DNA of 64,000 bases from Anaspis maculata (Eukaryota; Arthropoda; Insecta; Coleoptera; Scraptiidae): positions 12,548,892-12,612,891 of the forward strand of contig OX421964.1 in the NCBI GenBank assembly GCA_949128115.1, given 5' to 3'. Below the pieces are notes generated by a model. That model did no database searches, had not been told where the DNA came from, and saw nothing but the letters and a program-made list of their open reading frames with translations. Shown in pieces: positions 44,032 through 55,759 of this stretch. The position numbers and the translations under genes are program-made. Position 1 is the stretch's first letter, and the number at the start of each line of letters is the position of its first letter.

Positions 44032-46255
44032 CAGGGTGATTCAGTTTTAACCTACGATACTCCGGGAAAATATTCCTCCCGTTGTCCTGATTCGGAAAAA
44101 TATCACATATAGTACCATCACTCGCTTAATAAGAAAGATACAGGGTGTCAAAGTTGACAAAGAAAAAACGTTTTTTCGTCATATCTCTCATGAAAATGAT
44201 GAAAATGAACCACAATTTCGTATACGTACCTTTCATATGGAAGGCATATTTTTGAAAAAAAAAATCGTTAAAATTTGACACACCAGTGGCGTGCAATGGG
44301 GCTACATCAAAATTTATCAAAAAAAAGTATGCCGCTGACTATTCCGAACTTTTTTCAGAACTTTTTGAAATCTCAGTTCAATTTCGAACAAGGTTAATTT
44401 TTACATTTCTTAAATTAAGGTCTTAGATACCGAGATATCGAGGTTTTTCACAGGCGTGTGAATCAAATGAAAATTTCAAGTTGGCCATGAAATTGTTAGA
44501 AGAATTGTTTTAGCGACATTTGTAACTGTCAGTTGTCACTCGTCGATTTGTTGATTACGTGTAATCGTTGAGAAACATGCCCAGACATTTTTCAAATACC
44601 AAGTATGCGGATATTCATTTTGTGTATGGTTACTCCGATGGAAATGCTGATGCAGCAGTCCGAGAATATCAAATACGCTTTCCGGAAAGAAGAGTTCCTA
44701 GTGCGCAAGTCTTTATTCAATCACATCGTCGGTTCAGCGAGTTCGGATTGAGAAGAGTAGGTGAGCCACATCCAATCCAAAATCGCAGGGATAATGACAG
44801 AATTCTCCGGACTTTCAATGTTGACCGAAACTGGAGTACGAGACGCGCAGCAAGATTCCTAAATGTGTCACAATCAAAAGTGTTCAGAACCTTGAAAAAA
44901 GATCACCGAAAGGCCTTCCATTTCCAACCTGTGCAAAATTTGCATCCAGGAGACCCAGAAAACGTCTCCAATTTTGCAACTGGATCTTGAATTCGGTTGC
45001 AGTTGATCCGCAATTTTTACATGAAATTCTCTGGACCGATGAGTCTAATTTTACCCGAGCTGGTATAGTTAACTTTCACAACCTACATGTGTGGGCACAT
45101 GAAAATCCCCACAAAATTAGACCCAGATCATTTCAGGGTGAATTCAACGTCAATCTCTGGATGGGAATAATTAGTAATAATGTCGCTGGACCACACTTTC
45201 TACCACCACGCCTGAATGCCGCGCTTTTCCTTGAATTCCTGCAAAATTATTTAGACGACTCGATGGCAGATGTGCCTCTTGATTTACTGCGACAACACTG
45301 GCTTCAAATGGATGGAGCACCTCCACACTTCGGAATCCGGGTTAGAGATTGGATGAATGAGCACTATCCAGAGCGTTGGATTGTAAGGATGGCAAACGCC
45401 AACTTTTCTGGACTGAATCCTACTGTGGGACCGGTACCCTGGCCGCCGCGTTCGCCAGATTTAACCCATTAGATTTTTTTGTTTGGGGATACGTGAAAGA
45501 CAAAGTTTACAGTACACCGGTAGCTACCCGCGATGAGTTAATCCTCAGAATAGAAGATGCTTGTAATATGCTGAAGCAGAACCAAGGAATGCTGACAGAT
45601 GCCGTGAATTTACTAATTCGACGTTGCCAAAAATGTGTTGAAACCGGGGGGTCACACTTTGAACATCTTCTTTAACCTTCGTATGTTAAGTGGGCTAAAG
45701 TATTTCTTTTATTGGTTTTCATTAAAAACTTTTCAAAAATTATCAGCATTTATTCTGTTGTTGTATCAACGTATTTCCCATGGCTCATAGCCAACTTGAG
45801 ATTTTCATTTTCGCTCAGTCGCGTCCTGACACGCCTGTGAAAAACCTCGATATCTCGGTATCTAAGACCTTAATTTAAGAAATATAAAAACTAACCTTGT
45901 TCGAAATTGAACTGAGATTTCTAAAAATTCTAAAAAAAGTTCGATATAGTCAGTAACGTACTTTTTTTTTGATAAATTTTGATGTAGCCCCAGTGCACGC
46001 CACTGGTGTGTCAAATTTCAACAATTTTTTTTCAAAAATATGCCTTCTATATGAAAGGTACGTATACGAAATTGTGGTTCATTTTTATCATTTTTATGAG
46101 AGATATGACGAAAAAACGTTTTTTCTTTGTCAACTTTGACACCCTGTATCTTTCTTATTAAGCGAGTGAGGGTACTATATGTGATATTTTTCTGAATCAG
46201 GACAACGAGAGGAATATTTTCCCGGAGTATCGTAGATTAAAACTGAATCACCCTG
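44032..46255. mobile_element. Tc1/mariner element with long TIRs, CAGGGTG ends
   Basis: Starts CAGGGTGATTCAGTTTTAA and ends with the complement of CAGGGTGATTCAGTTTTAA. TA stands on both sides. Terminal inverted repeats of about 460 bp (44032-44492, 45790-46255) enclose a transposase gene of the DDE_3 type. The two repeats differ by scattered substitutions and small gaps. Both contain a second internal ACAGGGTGTCAAAGTTGACA-like motif about 105 bp from the end. It shares the CAGGGTG terminus and TA flanks with at least eight non-autonomous elements in this window and is the only coding member here. Confidence 0.88.
44577..45675 (+). pseudogene. Tc1/mariner transposase, two frameshifts
   Basis: The N-terminal HTH region (from MPRHFSNTKYADIHFVYGYS; second HTH TRRAARFLNVSQSKVFRTL) reads in one frame. 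A missing A in an A-run near 44957 shifts the frame before FCNWIL. The second part has the first catalytic Asp in WTDESNFTRAG, QGEFNVNLWMGI, and the second Asp in QMDGAPPHF. A second missing A near 45463 shifts the frame inside the SPDLNPLDFFVWG motif, which supplies the third Asp; this is a DDxD, not DDE, triad. A 13-residue insertion (MANANFSGLNPTV) separates WIVR from GPVPWPPRSPD, which are normally adjacent in this family. Full length would be about 365 residues. Only two single-base lesions make it a recently dead copy. Confidence 0.88.
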
Positions 46256-46429
46256 TATTGCGCCGCCAACATAGAGAAAACCGCCCCCGATAAACTTGAA
46301 ATAACATAATATTGCACTTTCTATCAGACCTGATGCTCTGGTGTTCTCATTTTTTGAATAATACATAGTTGCCACTTATAAACGTAAGCCAAGAAACATT
46401 CCGTCATTAATATGCGCCGCCGACATGAA

Positions 46430-47645
46430 AAAACTGCTAAAAACCGCCCCCAATCACTTTAAAATGAAAAACATAAACCCGAAGACATAGCGATCTGATT
46501 CTTTCAGTACCTATATAAATAGCTGACTAAAAATGGGAAAGGATAGGCTACTTTTGGTTATTCGCCGCCCCCAGATTCCGCCCCCAAAAGAAAAAAAGTG
46601 CAACTTTCAACAATTTTCACTGATTTAGCTGATACTGTTACCTCGAACATTTAGAAACTCTTGACTCAAACTGTGCAAGAATTTCTTTGCCAAACTCTGC
46701 CGCTCCCACACGCCGCCCCCAAAGTGAGAGATGAATGTAAAACATGAACCTGAAGACATAGCGATCTAATTCTTTCATTATATTGATAGCTGACAGAAAT
46801 TGGAAAGATATAGGCCACTTTAAATTAGCCGCCGCCTCCAGCTGCCGCCTCCAAACAAACAAAAAATGCAACTTTCACAATTTTCACTGATTGTCATATT
46901 TCCCTCACATTTAGAAACTCCCAACTCAAACTGTGCAACAGTTACTTTGCCGAATGCTGCCGCCCCCACACGCTGCCCTCAAAGTGAGAGATGAATGAAA
47001 AACATGAACCCGAAGACATAACGATCTAATTCTTTCGCTGTATGGATAGCTAACTAAAAATGGGAAAGAATAGGCTACCTTTGACATACCGCCGCTTCCA
47101 ACTTCCACCCCCAAAAGAGAAAAAGTGCAACTTTCAATAATTGCCACTGATTTACATTTTAATGTTACCTCAAACATTCAGAAACTCCCAACTCAAACTG
47201 TGAAAGAATTTCTTTGCCAAACTCTGCCGCTCCCACACGCCGCCCCCAAAGTAAGAGATGAATGTTAAACATAACCCTGAAGACATAGCGATTAAATTGT
47301 TCCGCTATATAGATAGCTGACTGAAAATGGGAAGATAGGCCACTTTTGATTAGTCGCCGCCTCCAGCTCCCGCCCCCAAACAAAAAATGCAACTTTTACA
47401 ATTTCATTGATTGTCATATTTCCTTAAACATTTAGAAACTCTCAACTCAAACTGTGCAACAGTTACTTTGCAGAATGCTGCCACCCCCACACGCTGCCCT
47501 CAAAGTAAAAGATAAATGGAAAACATGAACCCGAAGACATAGCGATCCAATTCTTTCGCTATATTGATAGCCGACTAAAAATGGGAAAGAATAGACTACT
47601 GTTGATTAGTCGCCGCTCCCAGCTCCCGCCCTCAAACAAAAAAAT
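46430..47645. repeat. Satellite-like tandem repeat, about 263-bp unit
   Basis: GAAGACATAGCGATCTAATT recurs at 46481, 46752, 47012, 47279 and 47533 (spacings 271, 260, 267, 254). Each unit also contains GCTGACTAAAAATGGGAAAG and C-rich GCCGCCCCCAA segments. A partial related unit lies at 46258-46430. ORFs in this region (46638-46871, 46926-47177, 47165-47392) are repeat copies of each other. Confidence 0.82.
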
Positions 47646-48633
47646 ATATTGATGAGTAAAAGAATTTTCATTCAAATCTATTTCATTGGCAAGTACCCCA
47701 TTCTGATAACACAATATCACAATGAGTTTCGAGTGAAGAAAGTGGGCAAGGAATGGTGTTTCTCCTTCAACCAAATTTCTTTACGTTCACAATATGCCTC
47801 TTTGAGAAAATGCGCTACTGAGACTCACGCACGTGAAGGCATACTCACTTGTTATATCTGTTATCTTGTTTTCCATACTTACTACAAACTCACAGTTTGG
47901 TTCCAGCTATTTCTTATGTCAGTACTGAAACTGCTCAATTCATTAGCTTATACGCCTGGATGGGTTTCATCAGAATCAAAATGTATGTTATAGTGTTAGA
48001 GGTCATGGTTAGGGTTGGGCCCAGATTAAAGACGCACTGTAGAAGGAGTGGGTGAATTTTTCGAGCGAAGAGGAGATTTTCAATTTTTTTTTCCCTGTTC
48101 CCTACAATTTATAAGTTTGTTTGTGGTCGGTGCATGCGTATCGAGATGCGTATACGCTACTCTGTCTTCACAGAAAAGAACAACAGGCAAAATACGAGTG
48201 TCTGGAACAGCACCTATTCCTAGCTAACTATAATACCAGCCCCTGTTGGAAAGTGATTGCCGCAGTAGAAAAGTGAAGGTAGTCCTGTAGAGAGAATAAG
48301 CTACTGCGTTTTCTTTTTTTATCCCCATTACCTGTCCAAACGTCTAGTTAGGAGTTTAAAATCCGTCACCTGATTTATCGAGGCAAAACTTGAGAAGTTG
48401 CACAGCTGTGAACCCTCCTGCGAGTTTTACTCAACCCCTCATGCTAGACAATTCTTAATTTCACTCGGAAGTCAAGGTAAAATTCACATTCAGGCTAGAA
48501 GCGGTAGGTTTCTCTTTGCAGGCCTGACATTCTAGGGTTGTTTCGGTATTTAGTTGGTGGAACTATCACCAGTCACTTCCACAAACACTCTGTATTAGTC
48601 CTCGTATAATTTATTCAACAATACCTACCTGTA
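47646..48633. other. Non-coding, no recognised gene
   Basis: Unique-looking sequence. The open frame at 47649-47993 (114 codons) begins in the satellite boundary and has no domain. Nothing else supported. Confidence 0.35.
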
Positions 48634-48635
48634 TA

Positions 48636-49372
48636 CAGGGTGATTTTTTGAAAAGTTTCCACCCCTTATTTCTCGCCGCCAAAAATTTTTACAGGAAAAC
48701 GCCGAAACAGGTAAATTTTTGTTTCAAAGGAGTCATCTGAGGCACATATCACCAAATTTTTATCTTAAACCTCTTCGCCCCCACCCCACCCTACTTTGAA
48801 ATTTCAAATAGCATGACCTATTTTGTGATACTCACATCAAATTGAAGGCAATGAAATCCTCTTTCCGTTAAACTCATTTCAAGTTTTTTTAAACCACCCC
48901 GGAATCCTTCTGAAAATCTTCTTTCCGTTAATGAAAGGACAATGTTCCCCCTACAAACTCTCGATTCTTGAAAAAAAAACTCCCCAGCAAAAACAGGCGA
49001 CTCTTATTTCAATGGGGTCATCTCAGACACAAGTGGCCAAATTTTGATCTTCAACCCCTTCGCCCCCACCCCACCCTACTTTGAAATTTCGAATAACATT
49101 ACTTATCTTGTGATACATCAAAAATTGGAGGCAATGAAACTCTTTCCGTCTAACATATTTCTATTTTTTTAAACCACCCCTTTGAAGTAGGGTAGGGTGG
49201 GGGCGGAGGCGTTAAAGATGAAAGTTTGGCCATACTTGTCTTAGATGACCCCACTAAAATAAAAATTGTCCTGCTTTTGCTGGAAAGTCTATTTCTCAAG
49301 AATCGAGAGTTTATAGGGGAACATTGTGGCGGCGAGAAATCAGAGGTGGAAACTTTTCAAAAAATCACCCTG
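48636..49372. mobile_element. CAGGGTG foldback element, 737 bp
   Basis: From CAGGGTGATTTTTTGAAAAG to CTTTTCAAAAAATCACCCTG, flanked by TA. The halves are inverted copies and an inner segment (CTTCGCCCCCACCCCACCCT with its neighbours) is also directly duplicated at about 48774 and 49060. No ORF of note. Confidence 0.8.
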
Positions 49373-49570
49373 TATATTGAATTCACCAAGTCGTGTGTAG
49401 TGATTTCAGGAACCACCCTTTTGATTTTATTTCATTATTTTATTTACTTAATTTCCGTAATTTTTCTTCTACCCTCAAGATTAAACATTTTATCAAATTG
49501 GAAATTCATTTTTTCTTTCATCGTGAATTATTACAATTTTCGGGTTTGTTGGAATTATTGACTTGGCAGA

Positions 49571-49744
49571 TTCTTACCATTTTGGTCTCTTTCGAAAGCT
49601 ACAAGGATGTACTTTGGTTTGAGCCCATTGGAATTTCCAAAATCCAAAGATATTTTTTTTTTATTTTTGGATTTTGGAAATGCCAGTGGGCTCAAACCAA
49701 ATTACATCCTTGTAGCTTTCGAAAGAGACCAAAATGGTAAGAAT
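49571..49744. repeat. Near-perfect long hairpin, 174 bp
   Basis: The left arm TTCTTACCATTTTGGTCTCT…GGTTTGAGCCCA…TTCCAAAATCC pairs almost perfectly over about 80 bp with GGATTTTGGAAATGCC…TGGGCTCAAACC…AGAGACCAAAATGGTAAGAA, around a short T-rich loop. No flanking duplication was identified. Transcription would give a very stable RNA stem. Confidence 0.8.
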
Positions 49745-49998
49745 CCGTCAAGGAATAAACCCACAGGGATTGATTTCGGAACGCTTAGTTTACCAATTCA
49801 ACTCCGTTCTCAAGTTACTGCCGCTGAACTAAGACTATGTAAATTGTCACGGAAAATCCAAGAATAAATTCGGAGTCTTTTTTCACTGCGTTCTTGCAGG
49901 ATCTGTGTCCCAAAGACTAAACCACAAAATATAATAAACTTGGTCAGTGGCGCCAAATAGACCTCTTTTTGTGGCGCTCGCCATACCTCAAAATGAGG

Positions 49999-50093
49999 GG
50001 GGGGTCTGGAGGGGAAGAAAAGGAAAAAAAGAAAAGAAGAGAAGGAAAAAGAAGAAGAGGAAAGAGGAAGGAAAAGAAGAGGAAGAGAGATTT
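49999..50093 (+). repeat. Homopurine tract, about 95 bases
   Basis: Almost pure A/G on the plus strand (GAAAAGGAAAAAAAGAAAAG and similar). The minus-strand ORF (poly Phe/Leu/Ser) is an artefact. Confidence 0.85.
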
Positions 50094-50482
50094 ACCCAGC
50101 AAACCATTGTATATTAGGATTATTAGGTACACTGAATCTGAATGACAGTTATTTACGATGTACCTAGGTATAGGTACCGTATGATCAAAACCATTTTACT
50201 TTGAGTGCTATGACTATTTTTGCCTTTTTCAATTGTTGGTATTCATGATGTCCTGCAATATACTTCAGACTTCAGAGTGACATCTGCATGTTGTTTGGGA
50301 ATCTCCAATGTATGTCGGTAAGGAATACGACCACTCTCCGTTTCCCAGTTTTGTGCCATTTCAGAAATAACTTTCGATGATGAAAGCTTTTTATTCAGTT
50401 TTAAACATTTTCAGAGACCGACATCGGCATTCAACAGTTTATTCAGTCATTATGATCGCAATTATGGACAACCTCTGATATA

Positions 50483-50965
50483 CAGCGTGTTACAATTTTT
50501 TTTTGTCAGTACCTACTTCAGGAGATGATGGAGCATTGAAAAATAAGTAAGAGTGATCGAATGAATTTCTCCTCAAAGTGGGCCTCGGACTCCTTGATAG
50601 CCATGTTTTTCCTTCAGATTTTCAGGAATCATAGGCGACTTGAGAAATTTATTCGATCACTCGTTACTTTTGCCAAAAACAAAAACCGAAAAAATAAAAA
50701 AATTAATACAACAAATGTTACAAATGTGACAAATGTCCATATGACCAGTTTGTAGGTATGCATCAACTCACTTTGTGTACTGAATTTGGTCAAAATCTAG
50801 TGTTTAAATTTGGAGTTTTAACCAAAAAACCATTTTCAAAACTCAACTTTGAAAGCCTCTACCCTCGTTATAATGTGTTCCCAATATTAATTTTCTTGAG
50901 AAAGTCCACTAATTTTTTATGCTCTACCATCTCCTAGAATATTGACAAAAAAAAGTAACAGCCTG
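50483..50965. mobile_element. Decayed CAGGGTG-family element nested in the hAT
   Basis: CAGCGTGTTACAATTTTTTT at the left, and the complement of CAGGCTGTTACTTTTTTTTG at the right, are inverted ends with TA on both sides. A TCAGGAGATGATGGAGCATT block recurs inverted near 50926. The termini have one substitution each relative to the family. Confidence 0.65.
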
Positions 50966-52076
50966 TATAAAATAATAATTTCATAGCACTCTAGACCATG
51001 CAGAGGCAAAAGGTTTTGATCATACAGACTTCAACAGCCACCTCACTGGACTAGGAAAATCTTACGATCTCACAAAAAAAAAATTCGATTCTTGCTAATG
51101 GTTCCAATACATTGCGTTGCACTAGGTGTGGCTGAACTGCACATAGAACTGGGGCCCAATTTGACAAGAGGGTCTTACCTTACCTACTTCTTCCCACAAA
51201 CTTCGTAGCAATATTTTCTGCCACAGTTCCTGAACTTGAAATTCAGCCCATGTTATGTGAGTGGATACATTTGGGAACTAAAGATTTCCTACGGCTCCGC
51301 TAGGAAGTCGGCTGGATTTCAGAAATGTATACCCGTAATTTCGGATAAAACTCGGCTCGGCAGCTCGATGTTTTTATTTTCGGTTTGGCAGCTTGGGGAG
51401 GTTCTTTGAAATTTTTGGTGTTGGACGGACAATACCTACTTACCAGAAACAAGAGGGCGCCATCCGCTCATGAACGGCACAATACTGAGAAACTATCGGG
51501 AAGGAACGGCACTCCACAAAAGTTATTTTTGAGATACTTTGGCACTTCCTCCAATTTTAAAAGAAAAATGTAAATGACTGATTTGAAGACTAAATTTAGT
51601 AAATAGGAAAGCGTATTTAAAATAAAAATTAATAATTTGTATTGTAGTTAACTGCGGTACATGTGATTGAAAATGTGATGAATAAATTAAGCTTTGATAT
51701 ACAGGTGAGTTATAGAAAACAGACGACTTTTACAGGCCTAACGCCTTTTCTCTTCTTCTTCTCGAGCTCCGTAAATCTGGAAACCGAGAAAACAGGGTAC
51801 CCTAATACACTTAAAATTTGAAAACGACGTGGCGTGGGGGTTAACCTAATTCTGCAGAATTTTGTATGTCCACGGACAATGTACGCGAACGATCCACACG
51901 AATAATAATAAAAGGGCACCTTAACTTCTAGATTTCTTACTCTCGGTGTTAGGCTCGTAGTTCTTGGAGATAGAAGAGAAGAACGTCACGGCGGCGGCCG
52001 GAAGATAATGATAAAGTTGACTGTTGTGTTGCAGATCACAAGATAGGTAGCGGCGATATGAATGAGGACCTCTCAG

Positions 52077-52173
52077 CTTCAGTACGGCATACAACTGCTT
52101 CAGTACGGCATACAGCTGCCTCAGTACGGCATACAACTGCTTCAGTACGGCATACAGCTGCTTCAGTACGGCA
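52077..52173. repeat. 21-bp tandem repeat, about 4.6 units
   Basis: CTTCAGTACGGCATACAACT plus G repeats with alternating ACAACTG and ACAGCTG variants, ending in GGCAGATAA. The minus-strand peptide repeat (YAVLKQL) is a by-product. Confidence 0.85.
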
Positions 52174-53203
52174 GATAATTTCGTATAGGTGGCTTGACAT
52201 TAATTCGAAACGCTGAGGTAATATTTGATCGATTTTCGTGGATCTTAATTCATAGTAGGTATATCGTGTGGGTAGTCCGTCGGTGGTGGATCTATATTAT
52301 TGAATTTAAAAGGAAAAGTAAGGAAATGAAAAACTGAAGCCTGACGTCGCCGGTTTTCATTGTACTCACCAGCATCCGCACGAGATATCTTCAAATATCA
52401 CAATATTTTCTCGGATCTTCCTTCATAGACAAATCTTTTTATACTTTCAGATCAATATTGGAATTTAAGAAAATCGCGGAGCTGATCCGACTACGTTTAA
52501 AAGATGTTCTTCTACTACATTAAGTTCGAAAAAGCCAGAGCTCGAAAACAAGATAAGGGTTTTTGCCGTGTGACAACAATTCGAGTGTGGAAGGAGGAAG
52601 CAAGCGCCGTTCCTACATTATAATATTTACGATGGCAACAAACTATTGAATTAAATCATAATCTCTATAACTCAAGTCTCATGAAAATAAATATGAAGTT
52701 TTAAATAAGGAAAATAAAATAAACAAACAACAACTGCCGTAACCAATGAGCTAATGAATTTTCTTAAAGGCTACAAATGTAAGCTGCTTGGATCGTCTAG
52801 AATGCCAGTTTTGATTAGAGATTGATCATAATCAAAACTAACATGGATAACATTTCTGAAATCCAGCCGACTTGTATGAATTATTTCGCTCCCAACTGTA
52901 CCTAAAGGGGTATTTTCAAGAGTTCTCGAAAATTTCTAAATTTGGAAAAAATATGAAATCTATGGACAATTTGGTCAGCACCTTCCCTTTTTTTTTGCTA
53001 ATTATTGTTGATATTATTATTATTATTATTATTATTCCGAAAAAATTTCGGCTGCGGCGCTAACTGCATAAGGGGCTCTTAGGCCTACCGGCTCGACCGT
53101 AACGTGGCAATAAGGGGGGGGGGTCTAAAATTTTCTTCGCCATAGTAACTTTTTATGAGTTCGGCGCCACTGAACTTGGTATTGGTCTGTTGGGAATTGA
53201 CCA

Positions 53204-55759
53204 GTAGTCCAGTAAAATGAGGCGATTTTTAGGCCAAAGTTGACACAAATTAGGGGCAGGATGAGAAAAATATGACGATGTAGAGAATAAAAAACTGAAT
53301 AAGAAAAACCAAACTTCCATTTCCAGTCATCCCGGGAACCATGGAAAAAAAATTGAGAAAATGGAAAAACATGCGCCGCGATCTTTCTTTTGAAACGATG
53401 AGAGAACGGTGAAGGATGTGTAAAAACTGTCAGGGACAAAGTTGTAGGGAATTCAATAATTTACAAAAAAGTTCCCCGAGGCATATGTCTAACTTCTTTG
53501 GTTTAGCCGTTTATTGCAGTCAAAGTTGCGCGCCGGTCAAGTGAAGTGGAAAAACTGTCCGCGTGACCTTCCTTCTTGGATGCTGTGAGAACGACAAGAG
53601 ATATCAAAAAATTGTGAGCGACAAAGTTGTAGAGAATTGAATGCTTCACTAGAAAATCTTCAAGACCAATTATTATCACTTCTAGTTCAGCCGTGAACCA
53701 CGATCGAAGTTGCGTGACAATCCTGTTGATAAAGTGGTTCTTCTGGAAAACTTACAAAAACCCTAGACTCGATGAAAAAACTATGACAATATAGAAGATG
53801 AAAAACTGGATCTTAAAAACCAAAGTTTCATTCCACACCGTTTTGGGAAATCTAAGAAAAAAAAGAAAAAGTTGGAAAATAGTGATTTGCACTCCCAGCT
53901 TCCTTATTGAATACTGAAATAAACGTAATAAATATGGAAAATCTGAACAAACTAGCTTGTAGAGGATTAAATCATCTATAGAAAATGCCGTGATGACATG
54001 TATGCATCTTTGTCGACTTAGCTGCGGAGCGCTATCAAAGTTGGGGTTCATGACTAGTGACGCGTCGCATATGTGGTCAAACTGGCACGACGTTGCGGTC
54101 ATTGTTCAATTGATTATAAAACATGATTGAATGATTTGAAAAAATTGCGTGCTTTGTTGAACGTCTGGTAACTATTGTTGGAAATGTAACTCCGCGGATG
54201 AACGCTTTGTTATGTATAAAGTTTCTTGTTTGGCAAAATTGAAGTCGTGAGTGTCACTGTACTATTTTCGTCATATTTTCATTCTAGAAATCTAGGACGA
54301 GAGACTGGGTTTCTAGGGAATTTCTGAATTTGTCGTTTCTAATCATATATTTATAGAATCGAAATAGTACGAAAATAGTATCGTGGCACTCAGGCTTAAA
54401 ACTGAGAAAGTACTCGTATTTTGTAACACAATATGTATAATAATTGAAAAACGTGATTCACGTTAGATAATGAGATGTTTTTCAACTGATTTCTGATAAA
54501 CAATGATCATTCAACAACAACAACTGTCCACCTGAGCAATGGGGTTGGAAATAAAACATTTCTCTGTTGATGCCTATTAGAACCCAGGATAACGTAGCTC
54601 TCGAAAATCTGCTACGGCTGATTTCCGGCAGATGCTTTAAAAACTGCGAGAAGCTTTGTGGATGCAGAAAAGCTGATCTCAAGTGTACCAAGTTTTGCCA
54701 CCACTGCCGTGGAACCACCTGTTCTCACGCTTCCTGCATTGTCGTTTCGGAAGACGATGATGATGACTACAATGATAATTCTAACAATAAGTAGCTACCC
54801 AGACGTTGAACAAAGTACGCAATTTTTTCAAATCATTTAATCATGTTTTATGATCAATTAAACAATGATCGCAACGTCGCGTCGTGCCAGTTTCTCCACA
54901 TATGCGACGCGTCACGAGTCATGTACCCCAACTTTGATAGCGCTCCGCAGCTAAGTCGACAAAGATGCATACATGACATCACGGGATTTTCTATAGATCA
55001 TTTAATCCTCTACAAGCTAGTATGTTCAGATTTTCCATATTTATCACGTTTATTTCAGTATTCAATGAGGAAGCTGCGAGTGCAAATCACTATTTTTCAA
55101 GTTATTCTTTTTTTTTCTTAGGTTTTCCAAAACAGTGTGAAATGAAACTTTGGTTTTTTAGATCCAGTTTTTCATTCTCTACATTGTCATCGTTTTTTCA
55201 ACGCATCTAGGGTTTTTGTAAGTTTTCCAGAAAAACCACTTTATCAACAGGATTGTTGCGCAACTTCAAACGTGGTTCACGGCTAAACTAGGAAAGATAA
55301 TAATCGGCCATGACGATTTTCTAGTGGAGCATTCAATTCTCTAGAACTTTGTCGCTCACAATTTTTTGATATCTCTTGTCGTTCTCACAGCATCCAAGAA
55401 GGAAGGTCACGCGGACAGTTTTTCCACTTCACTAGACCGGCGCGCAACTTTGACTGCAATAAACGGCTAAACTTAAGAAGTTAGACATATGCCTCCATGA
55501 ATTTTTTTGTAGATTATTGAATTCGCTACAACTTTGTCCCTGACAGTTTTTACACATCTCTCACCGTTCTCTCACTGTTTCAAAAGAAAGATCGCGGCGC
55601 ATGTTTTTCCATCTTCTCCATTTTTTTTCCATGGTTCCCGGGATGACTGGAAATGAAACTTTGGTTTTTCTTATTCAGTTTTTCATTCTCTACATCGCCA
55701 TATTTTTTCATCCTGCCCCTAATTTGTTCTAAGTTGAATCCTTATTTTACTGGACTACA
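53204..55759. mobile_element. Foldback element that has captured coding sequence
   Basis: Arms of about 0.95 kb (left about 53204-54150, right about 54815-55759) are inverted copies. TAGTCCAGTAAAAT pairs with ATTTTACTGGACTA at the outer ends, CATCCCGGGAACCATGGAAA pairs in mid-arm, and AGCTGCGGAGCGCTATCAAA pairs with TTTGATAGCGCTCCGCAGCT near the centre. The 0.66-kb spacer is not palindromic and holds a Cys-rich coding fragment (54528-54792). ORFs in the arms (53752-54102, 54843-55121) are mirror images. Confidence 0.8.
54528..54792 (+). pseudogene. Cys-rich protein C-terminal fragment in the foldback spacer
   Basis: Reads PPEQWGWK, an in-frame TAA, then LLMPIRTQDNVALENLL, GRCFKNCEKLCGCRKADLKC and TKFCHHCRGTTCSHASC, ending in an Asp-rich tail. 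The pattern of paired Cys (CxxxCGCRKxxLxC…CxxC) is one I associate with C-terminal tails of uncharacterised, often transposon-linked insect proteins; I do not know its function. Only the last exon-like segment is present, with no start and an internal stop, so it is a captured or decayed fragment. Confidence 0.55.

Larger units (their letters stand above)
49945..53172. mobile_element. hAT-like element, 3.2 kb
   Basis: Ends CAGTGGCGCCAAATAG and TTCGGCGCCACTG are inverted for about 10 bp. Perfect 8-bp target duplications AACTTGGT lie at 49937-49944 and 53173-53180. Subterminal G-runs sit inside both ends (near 49997 and 53115). The interior includes a purine tract (49999-50093), a nested CAGGGTG-family element (50483-50965) and a 21-bp tandem repeat (52077-52173). 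No hAT transposase domain is seen, so it is non-autonomous despite its length. A related fragment lies at about 5494-5670. Confidence 0.82.

Noticed and set aside
46638..47392. Three similar minus-strand ORFs
   Set aside because: Translations of successive 263-bp satellite units, with frames not maintained across the array.
53752..55121. Matching ORFs at 53752-54102 and 54843-55121
   Set aside because: Mirror images from the arms of the foldback element; no domain.
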